Assembly (NCBI GenBank): GCA_012064385.1
Contig: QRDG01000131.1
Coordinates: 756,459-820,458 of the forward strand
DNA length: 64,000 nucleotides
DNA from: Puccinellia tenuiflora
Lineage: Eukaryota > Streptophyta > Magnoliopsida > Poales > Poaceae
Direction of reading: 5' to 3'
A program made the position numbers and the translations under genes. Shown here one piece after another: positions 35,278-46,130 of this stretch (position 1 is the stretch's first letter; every line of letters begins with the position of its first letter). Below the pieces are notes generated by a model that saw nothing but the letters and a program-made list of their open reading frames with translations, was not told the origin of the DNA and searched no databases.

Positions 35278-35445
35278 GAGAGCGCGAAGGGCCAGGGAGG
35301 TGGCGGTGGTAGAGGAGGGTGGGGATGCCGGTTGAACAGCCGCGGCGGCGTAGGTGAACATCGCGGGGTTGGAGAGCGCAGAGCGGGAAGGTGGCGGTGG
35401 TGGAAGAGGGTGGGCACGCCGGTCGAACAGCCGCGGCGCGGGGCT
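35278..35445. repeat. GC-rich tandem duplication, period about 88 bp
   Basis: The phrase ggaggtggcggtggtagagg, then gccggttgaacagccgcggcg, recurs as ggaaggtggcggtggtggaag, then gccggtcgaacagccgcggcg, about 88 bp downstream. Confidence 0.75.
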
Positions 35446-35489
35446 TTGAACATGGCTCGGGGTGACGCACCGCGGGGCGCTAGGAATGC

Positions 35490-36318
35490 TCGCCGGCGGC
35501 GGATGGTCGATCTTATCTGTGATGAGAGAGACGAGTTCAAGAGGGGCGCGGCAACATTCGTGGTGGGAGAGGCGGGGCGGTGACGACGCAGCCCACCATG
35601 TAGAGCTGCCCCGTAGACGCGCGCCACACGCCCTCGGCGGCCAGCATCATGCCGCTGAGCCCGCTCCGCTGCGGCGCCGTGTACACAGGTTCTCCCACGG
35701 CGGCACGGCTCGGAACACAGCGGACACCCTCGCCGTCTTCTCGCCAGGACCGGCGCTCGGGGCGAACACTTCCGACGTGAACAGGTCGAGGATGCCGCAC
35801 AGCGAGCCGCCTCTGTATACGCCGCCGCCGAGAACGTCGTCGCGGTATGGTTGCGGGCTGCACGCCGTGCTCACTTCCAGTTGGAGTATGCTCCGAGCTT
35901 GCCGTTGGAGCTCGTCAGCTCGCCGCGGACGGAGCCCGTTGTGAGCGGCTGAGCGCCAGACTCCTAGGTAGTGGATCACGAGAAGGATGTTCTTGTCTCT
36001 GTTGATGGGCGGCTGGAAGTTGTTGCGGTCGGAGTTCTTGTCCGAGTCCCACGGGTTGGAACGTGCGTGAGCTGGAACGTGGCGAGCCGCCGTGGGTCGG
36101 ACGCGCCGCCGGCGACGGCACGTGCCGTCGAACGGCATCAGCGGGCGCGCCGTTGTCAACGTCCTTGTGCCAGTCTCCCTTCACGAAGGACAGCTCCTGC
36201 TGTCCGGCATGAGAGCGGTGGCGCGGCTGGCATCGAACTTGAGCTCGGAAGCGGCGGAGTGCACGGAGTGGCACTGCCGCTTTGACGTCGGCGAAGCGGT
36301 TGTAATCGTGTGAGATGA
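35490..36318 (-). pseudogene. DUF2921-like protein gene fragment, frame-broken
   Basis: On the minus strand, pieces in different frames fit a plant DUF2921-family protein (large, function unknown, expanded in grasses). They run in order from about 36300 downward: a CHSVHSAASELKFDASRA segment, a GDWHKD segment, NSDRNNFQPPIN, GELTSSNGKLGAYSNWK, YRGGSLCGILDLFTSEVFA, then YTAPQRSGLSGMMLAAEGVW and STGQLYMVGCV. The last block resembles the AEGVW..STGQLCMVGC signature of the family. At least four frame changes are needed and no start or stop is convincing, so I treat it as a pseudogene or badly called sequence. The family assignment rests mainly on the final motif. Confidence 0.5.
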
Positions 36319-36516
36319 AGGGTCCATGCTGAGCGCGCAATGTGCATCCTGATCGCGTTTCCGGCGCGCCCAGGGCACGCTCTGTGCATGCTCTGTTTTT
36401 CGTTTTTGTCATCAGGTCATCAGTTTCTTCAGTATTTGCTACAATTCTTTATGTTAGTTTTTTTTTTTTGCGAGGAATTTTTCTTTATGTTAGTTGCTCT
36501 TTCATATTTTGATCAG

Positions 36517-37153
36517 GACAGTCTCTACCTTGCACTCATTGCCCTTGCCAGCGTCATCCTCATCTTCCTGTTCGTCTACGACAAAGGTCTGCGCTGGACA
36601 ATTGCTCACAGTGACATGACGGGCCGCAGCTGTTCACGACGATGTTCCCCTTCATTGCTCAGATTGCAAGCCTCTGGCTCATCTTCAGCCCGAGGTATTC
36701 TTCGTCTTCCATCTATCTTCCACCTTGCCCACCTAGCATTAGCCAACACTCACAGTATTGCCCAATCTATCTTTCAGCGGATACTTCCGACGCGTGTGGA
36801 CGGAGGGTGCCCCTGGGCTTGCCCCGTTGATGCCGCCGCTCGCCGGCCTCATCAACTGAGGGGTCTGGTTTGTGTACGGCAAGCTGGTGGAGAACATCTC
36901 GGTGATCGTCGTCAACGGCACCGGCGTCGCCTTCAACTTCGGGTACACGATTATCTTCTTTGCTCTGCTCCGGCAACCAACGCGGCCAGACCTTGGGGGT
37001 CATCTTCATCGCCATTGTCATCACTGCCGCGATCGCCGTCACGGATCGCTACGTCCTAATCAACATTATGGGATGGAAGGCATCGGAGGCCATCGCAGGT
37101 CCGGCGCGGTCACTGGCTCGTTCATGTATGTCTTCGGCACGATCGTGAGCATG
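36517..37153 (+). pseudogene. MtN3/SWEET-like sugar transporter fragment, broken
   Basis: Two exons (about 36517-36694 and 36778-37153), bounded by AG acceptors and GT donors (GTATTC at 36695, GTGAGT at 37154), encode hydrophobic helices. The order resembles an MtN3_slv repeat: MFPFIAQIASLWLIFSP, FRRVWTEG, LMPPLAGLIN, GVWFVYGKLVENISVIVVNG, TGVAFNFGYTIIFFAL, then further helices from LGVIFIAIVITAAIAV to SFMYVFGTIVSM. SWEET proteins carry sugars across membranes. Defects are a TGA at 36857-36859 between LIN and GVWF, plus frame changes near 36622, 36970 and 37103. Further exons are not found downstream, so the copy is partial. Confidence 0.5.
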
Positions 37154-39039
37154 GTGAGTAGCTAGACACATGATTAATTGCTTGAGGAACCACTACTACT
37201 ATTAGAAAGGAAGCTAAGGTTTCCACTTGATTAATTGCTTGTGTAACCACTACTATTATTAATTAGAATGTTGCATGTCGTTAAATCTATTAGGTTCAAT
37301 ATAAGGTGGCACATCCGGGGCCATTCTAACTGGATTTTGGAACCGGGCTAATTAAATAAATATCATTATACCAAAATTTATACTTATTTTTTTATCATAT
37401 TGTGTTGTTAACAAGAATAAGTTGTTTCAGACTTAGTTAGCAATGATAACCCTGCAATAGTGTTTCCCAATATTATTAGTTTGCTATCCCCTATACATTT
37501 TGTAATGTATACCATTTAAAATATATTTGAGTTGCACAAAAAATTGTTTCTTTTTCTAATATGATTGTCTTAAAAAGATACATAACTACCTTAAATGTGA
37601 AAACAAACAAGAAAAATACAGACCACCTTAAACCTTTTTTTTTATAAAATGTATTATATTGTGTATGTATATTAATGTTTGAATGTTCTTATTTTGTTCT
37701 TCAATATATTGGTAGATGAAATCGTAGTGCTTAACAACTATCTTAGTAGAGGTGTGTAGTGTAAGGTTAGATGAGCATATATATAGAAATTTCAGAAATG
37801 TAAATTGAACAGTTGGCTTGATCATTTTGTTTGTGGACAAATGCATCCTACAAGGTACAGTTCAGTACTAAGTTGAAAAAATATGGTACCATATACTTAT
37901 TTGGAAATTCCTTTTCTTTTTGTTTGCGCTTCTTGTTGATGATGGTACACACGCATGGCCCCTTTTGGCATGATGATGCTACAATATATGATGATGCACG
38001 GACACGACTGGCTAGTTAGTTCAACCGACCAGGACGCCCGACTCGCTTCCAGAGGGGTGGGCAAGTAAAACATAGCCTCCAGCATAGTCTAGGTATGTCG
38101 CTTTGCCTCACAGATGGCGGTGGCGGGCTCTCCTCCCTGCATTGCAGGAGGCCCTCATGACTAGACTACATGCACACCCATGGAGGGTCGAACGTCGGGG
38201 CTGTGTCCTCGGTCTTATCGATGGTGTCCATGTCGTTGTCGCTTCGGCACCAACGTGGCAATGGTCGTCAGAGGCGTTTCTTTGAGTTTTGGCAGATAGG
38301 CAATCTGTGAATTTATGGATCCTTAAGTAGTAGAAGAAGAAAAGTCTGCCTTTTCTTCCACCTATACTACTTTCTACTTTGGGGATTGGAGGTTACCATA
38401 GGTTGCTTAGGAGGATCTATTCCAATGAAACCAATAAATAATAACTAAAGATATAATCTTAAACTCAAAGATCATTTACCCGGTGGAATTTTGGGATCTC
38501 CTACATCCCACCTCATCCGGTCTATTAGGTTTGGGAAGCTCGATTAACTTTGATGAAATATGTGAAGAAAAACATCTTAATTTTGTACGCTGGTTTTTTC
38601 CCACGGCCCACTGTCATGGTGTAGCCGGTGCGGGCTAGAAGCGTCGCAGCAGATCCCGGCACGGGTGGGGGGGGGGGGGGGGCTGACGGGCGGACCGACC
38701 GAACCTCCATGGCTTCCGGCTGAGGAGCCCGGATCTGGCAGGTAGGGGATGGCCTGTTTCGCCTCCCCAACGAGGGAGGCTAGAGGGCGAGTCGCGAACG
38801 GAGGGTGGACACCCATGGCTGACACCGTTACCAGGGGAGATGTCGGCAGGTTGGCGGCTCGGTTTGTGCAGTGGGGGAGGGGTCGGGTTGGGTTTGGGAA
38901 CGAGGTAGTTATCCACTACTCCTTACTACGGGTTGATTACGGACTTTTGGGAGGTCTAAAATGCAAATACTTCACATGCATTGGCTCGATAGACTATTGC
39001 ACGAATCCCCAACAAACGTCAGATAGTGCCAGGTGCCAA
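37154..39039. other. Intergenic sequence with a poly-G run
   Basis: AT-rich to about 38100, then mixed. A run of about 17 G residues is at 38667-38683. Short open frames, for example 38103-38285 and 38749-39069, have no recognised domain. Confidence 0.4.
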
Positions 39040-39474
39040 GTTACAAGTGAGAAGGCGGCTCACTTGTAACTGAGTACTATGGAGATGGCAAGGAGGACCC
39101 CGAAGGCGGCTCGCCCCAACCCTGCCATCTTGATGATCACCAATGGATGAAGTTTTGGTGTTTCGTTGTTGTCTGCTTCTATCTAGGTGTTAGAGGTTGT
39201 CTGCTGTAGCTGTTTGGTACTTTTTTTGTTGTGTTGGTCTTCTGAACTGTTTTAGATTGGTTGTAATAAGATGGCAACAGGTTTTTGCCCCATAGGTTAA
39301 CTGGAGATCAAGTTTTCTCAGTGGGTTTCCTGTTGCTGTCCCAGCTCGCTATCCTCCCCTTGTCTCTTCCTTTCGTAGATTTTGTTGTAATGAGCGTAAA
39401 ACCAAACTTTGTATTTCCGTTAAGCAATTAATGGAAATGGGATAGCCCGGTTGGAAAAAAGTTACAAGTGAGAA
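39040..39474 (+). mobile_element. 5'-truncated LINE with 14-bp target duplication
   Basis: The direct repeat gttacaagtgagaa occurs at 39040-39053 and 39461-39474. Between them lies about 407 bp ending in ttggaaaaaa, a short A tail at the right, so the element lies on the plus strand. The T/G-rich 3' UTR (tttgttgtgttggtc, gattggttgtaataagatgg, gttttgttgtaatgagcg) is typical of plant LINE tails. No reverse transcriptase remains, as expected for a severely truncated insertion. Confidence 0.88.
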
Positions 39475-39908
39475 ATCCGCCCACTACACCAGGCCGATCA
39501 CGCGAACGAGCATGCGGCTGCAATGACCTGAAGCGGTCATTGCGCGCTCCACATGCATACGCCGCGCTCACACGCTGTGTGTTTTGTTATACTGCGAGGC
39601 CATATCTCACGCAGGCTCGGATAGATGGCTAGCTGAGTACAGCTGATTCTTGGGTTGTAGCCATTCGTCTGTTCGTTTTCCTTCCGAATTAAAAGAACCA
39701 CAGACGGACTACGGGATATGGTCAAGTCTGACACGAACACCAACGCGGCTATGGACTGCAGGGACAGAGCTCTCTATATTATAGCCAAAACGGGTCGCCT
39801 CCTTCAGCTCTCCAAATTCCCTGGACATCGACCAGCAAGCCGATTCATGCCGCCATAAACCCCCTCCAGCAAAGCGACGCTGTAGACAACCTTACCGCAA
39901 ATACATGC
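39475..39908 (+). promoter_or_regulatory. Upstream flank of the F-box gene
   Basis: This mixed sequence between the LINE and the F-box start must contain its promoter and 5' UTR. A TATA-like stretch 'ctctatattatag' is at about 39770-39785, about 125-140 bp before ATG 39909, at a plausible distance for a plant leader. Confidence 0.4.
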
Positions 39909-41423
39909 ATGGAGCCGCCCAGCAAGCGGTTTCGCGCCCCCGAAGGTGACCGGCTAAGTGACTTGCCTGACAACCTCATCCACAGCATCCTCTCCTTCCT
40001 CGAGTCCGTCAGGTGGTCCGATCAAGCATACTCTCCCATAGATGGAGGCATCTCTGGCGCTCTGTGCCTTGCCTCGACATCGACCTGACGATATTACGGC
40101 GTCGAGACCGCTGCCAAGATCAAAATTGCTGCAAAACACAATCTGGGCAGGTAAAAACATGCAAGAAGGAGTGGCAGCCTTTTGAGGAGTTCAGCAACAA
40201 TGTCTTGCTACTCAATGACGCCCGGTCCTTGGAGGAAGCTCGAATGCATGTGTCAGCACTAGATTCCGATGATAGGCAGGCGATGGACGCGTGCATGAGA
40301 TGGGTCAGAAGGGGCGTCCGTAGCGTCCCCCGGTGATCGACATTCATGTCGACTTCAGTTGTCGGGGGAGTTGGTTCCTCCCTACTTTGAGATCTAGTAG
40401 TTCATCTCGACTTACAAGACTACTCCTTCATGGTGTGGGTTAATTTGGATGGTAACTTTGCTAAACAGCTTTGTTCTGGGTGCCCTCTGCTTGAAGAGTT
40501 GAGTCTCACCAGGTGCTTATGCCACTCTGGGAAGATTATGTCGACGACTATGCGCCACCTCACAATTCTTGATCCTTTAGGTGGGAGGGAATGGTGGTCA
40601 CATCTGCAAGGCTAAATTCTTTGCGTACTTCTTTCTCAACAATCTCTTGTCCAGATGCTATATATGTGATGGGATTCGGCCAGGGCCAGATGAATGCCAA
40701 CTTTTGGGAGAAGTTATGCAGCGTATTTAACGTAATGCATCTAGAATTGTTTGGTGCAACCATGGTAAGTCTCTCTTCCATTTTGGACATATATACATAT
40801 ATATTTATAACATTGATAAATGATAGAAATCATTTTTTTAGTTCCATCTATTGATAAAACGAGACATATATATATTGTAACATGAGATATTTCCAAATCG
40901 CCCTTTATGAATTGTTTGTTTGTGATTATTAATAATATAATACTTTTGGGTATTCAGGATAATATACAATGGACGTCAGATAAAGTCCCAAAGCTCCAAA
41001 ATGTGAGAACCTTGGTAATCAGCAGATGCATTCTCAATACAAAGGCAAACATTCAAGCATTGGATCGCTTTCTGCAAAGCGTACCTGGCTTGAAGAAACT
41101 TACTTTCCAGGATTGTAAGGTACTCCTATTGTTTCTGCATTAAGTACAATATTTTTATCATGTAGTTTCCCTCCCATCACACATCCTTTTGAAATGCTTT
41201 ATCCTGTCTACAGTTTTCATACCGTTCAAAGAGGAGGACTGCAAGGGCCAAGTGGCGAAATGTAGCTCTGGAAAACCTTAATCTTATGTCTTTCAAGTGT
41301 GATAATTTGGAGGTAATTGAAATCAAGCATAGCAAAGATGATGACATCGATGAGTTGTTTGAACTATTTATGGGACTTTGGCAAAACTTAGGCAAGACAA
41401 ACATCAAACTCACCAAAGTTTAA
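39909..41423 (+). pseudogene. F-box/LRR protein gene, exon 1 frame-broken
   Basis: F-box proteins choose targets for SCF ubiquitin ligases. ATG 39909 opens MEPPSKRFR, then an F-box (LSDLPDNLIHSILSFLES, SHRWRHLWRSVPCLDIDL) and leucine-rich segments (FAKQLCSGCPLLEELSLTRC, VPKLQNVRTLVISRC, SVPGLKKLTFQDCK). Exons are 39909-40764, 40958-41119 and 41214-41423 (stop TAA), with good GT-AG borders. Exons 2 and 3 are open (54 and 70 codons). Exon 1 needs at least four frame changes, near 40008, 40330, 40437 and 40590. The first, right after LES, is best explained by one missing base. The clean later exons beside a broken first exon could mean either decay or base-calling errors. This is a large, fast-evolving family in grasses. 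Confidence 0.85.
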
Positions 41424-42949
41424 AGAACTTGCCACATTCATATTAGCTACAATTTGTGCACATAGGTCTATTACAATTTTTCGTCATGTGTACCGTTACA
41501 ATTTAATTACTGAGTTGGGCAAGCATCAACATTGTTCTTAGTACATGTTACCTATTTTTACATGATTGTTGTAATTGATCTCGTAGAAGAATAAATCTAC
41601 TCTAGTACCAAGATCTCTTCTCGTGTTGGGCTGCTTGTGCTACATATATAAGTCTCCTTTCGACACATATATACGATTCCTTGATCGGGAAAAATATATA
41701 TTTAGGTCTTAGATATAAATAACCTAGCCAAGTATAACCTGGACCCAGCCTCCCTAGTCACTCTCAAGCGACTCCAGAAGCGCTGCCGCCACCAAAAAAT
41801 GTCCACCTCGTCTCATCGTTCACGGTTCACCCCATTCGCCGCAGGGAGAGGTTGTCCAACAGCGGACGGCTGCGGCAGGGTGTCTCACTACGTCTTCTTC
41901 TTCTATCTTGACGGTCTTCTTCCATCTCCATCCACATGCATATACCCGTTTTCTGATCTGGTCGTGTCAGGGTCGCCCTGGCTCGATAGTTGTTTTGTCG
42001 TCGCAAGAATAGCACGATGGTGGGTGTGTGTTCTACCAAGTTCTCGCCAGCCACTCGGCGAGCTCGAACGGATCAACACTAGATGCGCCGCATAGATCGA
42101 CATTGTCCTTACGCGGGAATTGTGCATACACAAGCGGTTTCTCATGACGGTAGGCGGCGTGTGCGCAGTGGACGGTGAGTTCTTCGTCGGTTGGAGGAGG
42201 AGGCTTCCCGTCGGCTTTATGCTTGTGCGGCTTCGAGGAAGCACGTCTCGAGGACCTTGTCAGCACCAGCGGGGTACGTCGACCATGGCATCTTTAGCTA
42301 TGATTTCCGTGGTGCTGATAATGATGTGGAATATCAAGATAATTACGCATCAAATACTTGTGGATATCGATGGCTCATGTCGAGTTCAAGATTTAAGTGA
42401 TGAGGAGGCGAGGTTTTTGGATGTGGGGAAAACCATGAGCAGATGATCGGTGTTTTACATTAGGCTCGACAAAGCGGGGGAGGTAGCAAGGGGGACTTCA
42501 CTCTTGGTGGTGTTCTTTGTACCTGGCAAACGAGAATCTTTATTTGTCTCCTTAGAGTTTATTTGAACTTTCTTCAGGACGAATACACAAGATTTGATGA
42601 TCATGCGACGATGGTGTTTATGCACTGTTCCCTTCTTGTAGACGTCGTCCTTGGAGAACCTTTTTTCAGTCCTGGTGTGGCCGGTGGTGCTTTGCTGTTT
42701 GTTTTCTTTTAATGTAGCTGTGTGCATCCTTAAATATCTATCTTGCCATTATGCTATTTCACAAATATTCCCTTTATGAAATTTTAGGGTTATTAGACTG
42801 GGTTTCAGTTTTATTATTATGGCATTGAGAACTGGGCTTGACTTGGCCTGGGCTTCGAGCAAGTGTACTTAATTATGTTTGGAAATTTGAGCTTTATCGC
42901 TGATAGAGCAACTGATAATTTCTGGACTTCATTTCCGGAAAACAAAAAG
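41424..42949. other. Unassigned region with weak coding signals
   Basis: A plus-strand open frame at 41799-42095 (MSTSSHRSRF) and an overlapping minus-strand frame at 42033-42266 both look gene-like in composition but match no family I know. A plus-strand stretch near 42283-42400 reads HGIFSYDFRGADNDVEYQDN, possibly an old exon. I cannot choose a strand or structure. Confidence 0.3.
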
Positions 42950-45150
42950 TACGACGATCTTTGTTATGCGCAGAAGACTACATGCTCATAGAAATTGCCT
43001 CATATTCATGTATTAAAAATGTACGAATCTACCTTAATTTATCTTGCTGGGTCCGATGCTATACTGCTGTGTGGAAACTGCATTCCGGACTCGGCACCAT
43101 GTGTACACAGCACCACAGGGAGCTGTTCTCGTGCATTTTCTGCAAAGCTACAGGGATTCTTGCATATGTTCCTCATTAACAAGAGATAGATCGAATCTCT
43201 GTCTTACTGCCACCATACCATGCAACGTATGAACTGGAATAATAATACAGTTCTGAGCCAAGAGGGCGGATCAAGCATGCATAGTGCCAATTATGAAGAC
43301 CAGTACTACTAAGAATAAAACGTCTGAACTAAACAGTGATAAGCAAAACGTTTCAGCAGTCATTGCCAACGAATAGTGACTTCATTTCAGAGCCGGCCTA
43401 TCTACCTGATGTACTACTTCCCCTGCCTGCAATTTTCGTGTGTCGCAGCTTAATTAATTTGGTCTGCGGAGATATACAGGTTAACTGACGTAACCTGCTA
43501 AGTAAACCCTGCTTGTCATTCCTCATTTTCGTCTCGCAGATGCAATTTCGGTAGCCCTTCATTCACGCCATCGTCAGTCTTCTTTGCAGAACCTTCAACG
43601 AACAAAGCATACCATATTAGCCAAGGCCATACATACAAGCCTTCAGGCCATTTAATCATCAAATCATTTTATATGTTACAGCCGTTGGACAAATATAACA
43701 ACTTTGACGTACTTAGGACTAATAGTTGATCATTATGCCTATTCATCACAATGTACCTCTGTCACACCAACGGAAACTGAAGGAACAAAAACAGAAGCAA
43801 AGGAGCTGGAACAAACATTCTGATAACTATACAAAAACAAAAAGATACTTGATATGAAAAACCAAATTCTCAGTCATGGAATCTAGTGACAATTCAATTC
43901 AAAAGAGTAGCTCCCCTAACAAAATCAATTGGAAATTTGCAAATATACATAGTGCAGTGCTACAGTGAATCTTTAGGGACATTATGCGTTTGTTCAAGGG
44001 GACTGAATGATGCCCACGAATGTGATAACTTGGCAATTCACTTCAACATTTCTAACAGCTGACACTATGCATATTTTCTCACACACCTAGGGGTGGGCAA
44101 ATCTGAAACCGTACAAACCAGTTAAAACCGGTAAGTGGGAGCTAGTTCATTTTCCTTCACAAACTCAATCATAAATTTAGATGTAGTACAAAAAATTGTA
44201 CTAGCCAAACCGGCCAAGCCGCTCACACCGTTTTTGCCCACCCTTACTCACACCATTTAAAGTCTTAAAATAACAAGCGATCATTATTATTCATAGTACC
44301 ACTATGTACAAAAGAAAACTATGTTTGAAACAGCCAACCAATTGTGTACAGATTCCTGCAGACAGTATATGTCAGAATTCTGCATATCTATGTTGAAGTA
44401 GTAACAGAGAGTATCTTTAGAAACATAAAGATACACTTCTTCAATGGGTCCTGCATCTTGACTCAACAGGAGCCACATGAACCCCATTACCCATGGAAGG
44501 CCCTTACAGAGCAATTCTTTGCGAAGAAATTATTGGCAATGATATATCAATAAGATACTCACAGGCAACATGCATCTACTCCTAAAAAACATTATAAACT
44601 GGGCAGTAAAAATCACTACACAGTCATAGCCTAGCAGACTAGCAGTACTATCCACAAAGAACTAAATGACTGCTTCTATCATGCACTGAAGCTGTGTACA
44701 ATATCAACTTCATCTTTTAATTAAGAGATACAATAAAAGAAAAAAAAATATGGCAGGTAATCATCTTATAAATTCGACTCATATCAAGAATATAAACTTC
44801 AGTTGAGGCCTAAACTGTATATTGGACATATGATTAGGAATTTTTCGGTGGAATATTTGATTTGCATTAGATCTACAGGATTAGTAATAAACAATAAATC
44901 TCACCCAGCTACCTAGGATCAGACCATGTTCCATATACACACTGAAACACAAGTGGTTTACTCTAGCTACAGCCTCATTTATAAACACAAGCACTGCATG
45001 CAGCATCAATTAACACAAGCTAACCTAGAACAAATAAAGTTTTGCATCCATACTCTGCCAGAACTGAAATGTTAGACAAATTGATCACATCACAATCACA
45101 ATTCCACACAGAAACAGTCCACAACATTTCCAATCACTCACCAGTCGCGT
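42950..45150. repeat. Segmental duplication, copy 1
   Basis: This segment aligns in order with blocks in 60520-63660. Shared pieces include gaccagtac followed by ctaag and cgtctgaacta; atctacctgatgtactactt; the terminal exon at 43516-43592; agccaaggc followed by catacatacaag; ggactaatagttgatcat; tttgcgaagaaattattggc; and gtatattggacatatgattagg. Copy 2 is internally expanded. The duplicated unit includes noncoding sequence and exons of a minus-strand gene. Confidence 0.75.
43516..43592 (-). CDS. Terminal exon, acidic protein of unknown family (copy A)
   Basis: On the minus strand an acceptor (ttgaag) precedes a 77-bp exon. After two bases that complete the previous codon it reads SAKKTDDGVNEGLPKLHL, then RDENEE and a TGA. 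It matches exon copies at 61241-61362 and 62185-62286, so the reading is supported by conservation between duplicates. The family is not recognised; the peptide is short, acidic and probably helical. Upstream exons should lie at higher coordinates but could not be placed. Confidence 0.5.
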
Positions 45151-45204
45151 ATCTACTAACTATATTAAAGTCGAACGGATTCTCGCGCTTGGAGGCCTCC
45201 TGCT

Positions 45205-45244
45205 ACTGTAGCTAGCTACAGTAGGCACTGTAGCTAGCTACAGT
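45205..45244. repeat. Pair of identical 18-bp palindromes
   Basis: The perfect palindrome actgtagctagctacagt occurs at 45205-45222 and again at 45227-45244, separated by four bases. Each could form a full hairpin, and the two could also pair with each other. Confidence 0.95.
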
Positions 45245-45399
45245 ACTACAGTTCGCCGATCCGAGCCGTCGGTCGACGATCCGACGGCCCCAGAACGCGT
45301 CCGTGATCGACTTGCAAAAAAGCCCTTCTCAAAACCGTTATTTGAACCCGCAGTCCAAGTTTTAACGCAGCAAGGGACCAATACGCGAAATCCGAAAAA

Positions 45400-46130
45400 C
45401 ACGAGGACTTTTGTGCAAAAATCCCGCACAATCCCCCTTCCTCCCTCTTTCTCTCCCGCGCCGGCGATACCACCGTCGCCGCCGACGCGCGCCCCCGCCG
45501 CTCCGCCGCTCCCCGCTCGGATCCACGCTCATGGCGAGCTCCGCCGCCGTCGACTCTCTCTCCTCGCCATGGATCTGTTGCCGGGACGCTCGACGGACGC
45601 CGGAATCACCGCCGCCGCATCCGCTGCCGTCCGCCACTTCCACACGCCGCCGCGGCCGCTCCGGCGACCAAAATGAGGCGGCGCCGCCGCCTACGGTCAC
45701 CCCGCAGAAGAAAACGCAGCCACGTCTTCCCCATCCCAACTCTCCTCCCCGATGCGGCCACATCCACTCCACCGCCGCCGACCCCTGCCTCGCTCCTGCG
45801 GCCGCGCGCGGCCACCGTCCTCCCCATCCTCTCCGGCAGTCGCCTTGGTTCTCCTCCTCCTGCCGGCCGCGACCTCCAGCGCCTCTCCGTGCCGGCCGAC
45901 ACACACTCCGCCGCGGCAGCGCCCGTAGCGACGAAGGCGTTGGAGGGCGGTCGTCGAGTTCTGTGATAGCTCCAGCCCACCCGTCCCTACCATTTCGCTG
46001 CCCGGAGCAGCGGCGGCGGCGGCCGCCGCAGTTGCGGGGTCCACGGCCTGGCCGGTGCCAGCCATAGCGGAAGGTCTCCGCCGGTCGAGCCGGGCTCCAG
46101 TGATTTCTTCGATTTTCCATTCTTTTTATC
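45400..46130. other. GC-rich segment with long frames but no recognised protein
   Basis: Long overlapping open frames on both strands (for example plus 45411-46067, minus 45362-46120) come from the high GC content. The plus-strand piece MASSAAVDSLSSPWICCRD at about 45531 looks like a gene start. A donor-like aggtctccg is near 46072. There is no conserved domain, so this may be a captured 5' gene fragment or noncoding. Confidence 0.3.

Noticed and set aside
45362..46120. Long open frames on both strands at the GC-rich head of the Helitron-like tract
   Set aside because: The composition is R/P/S-rich in every frame and no conserved block is seen. GC content alone explains the lack of stops.
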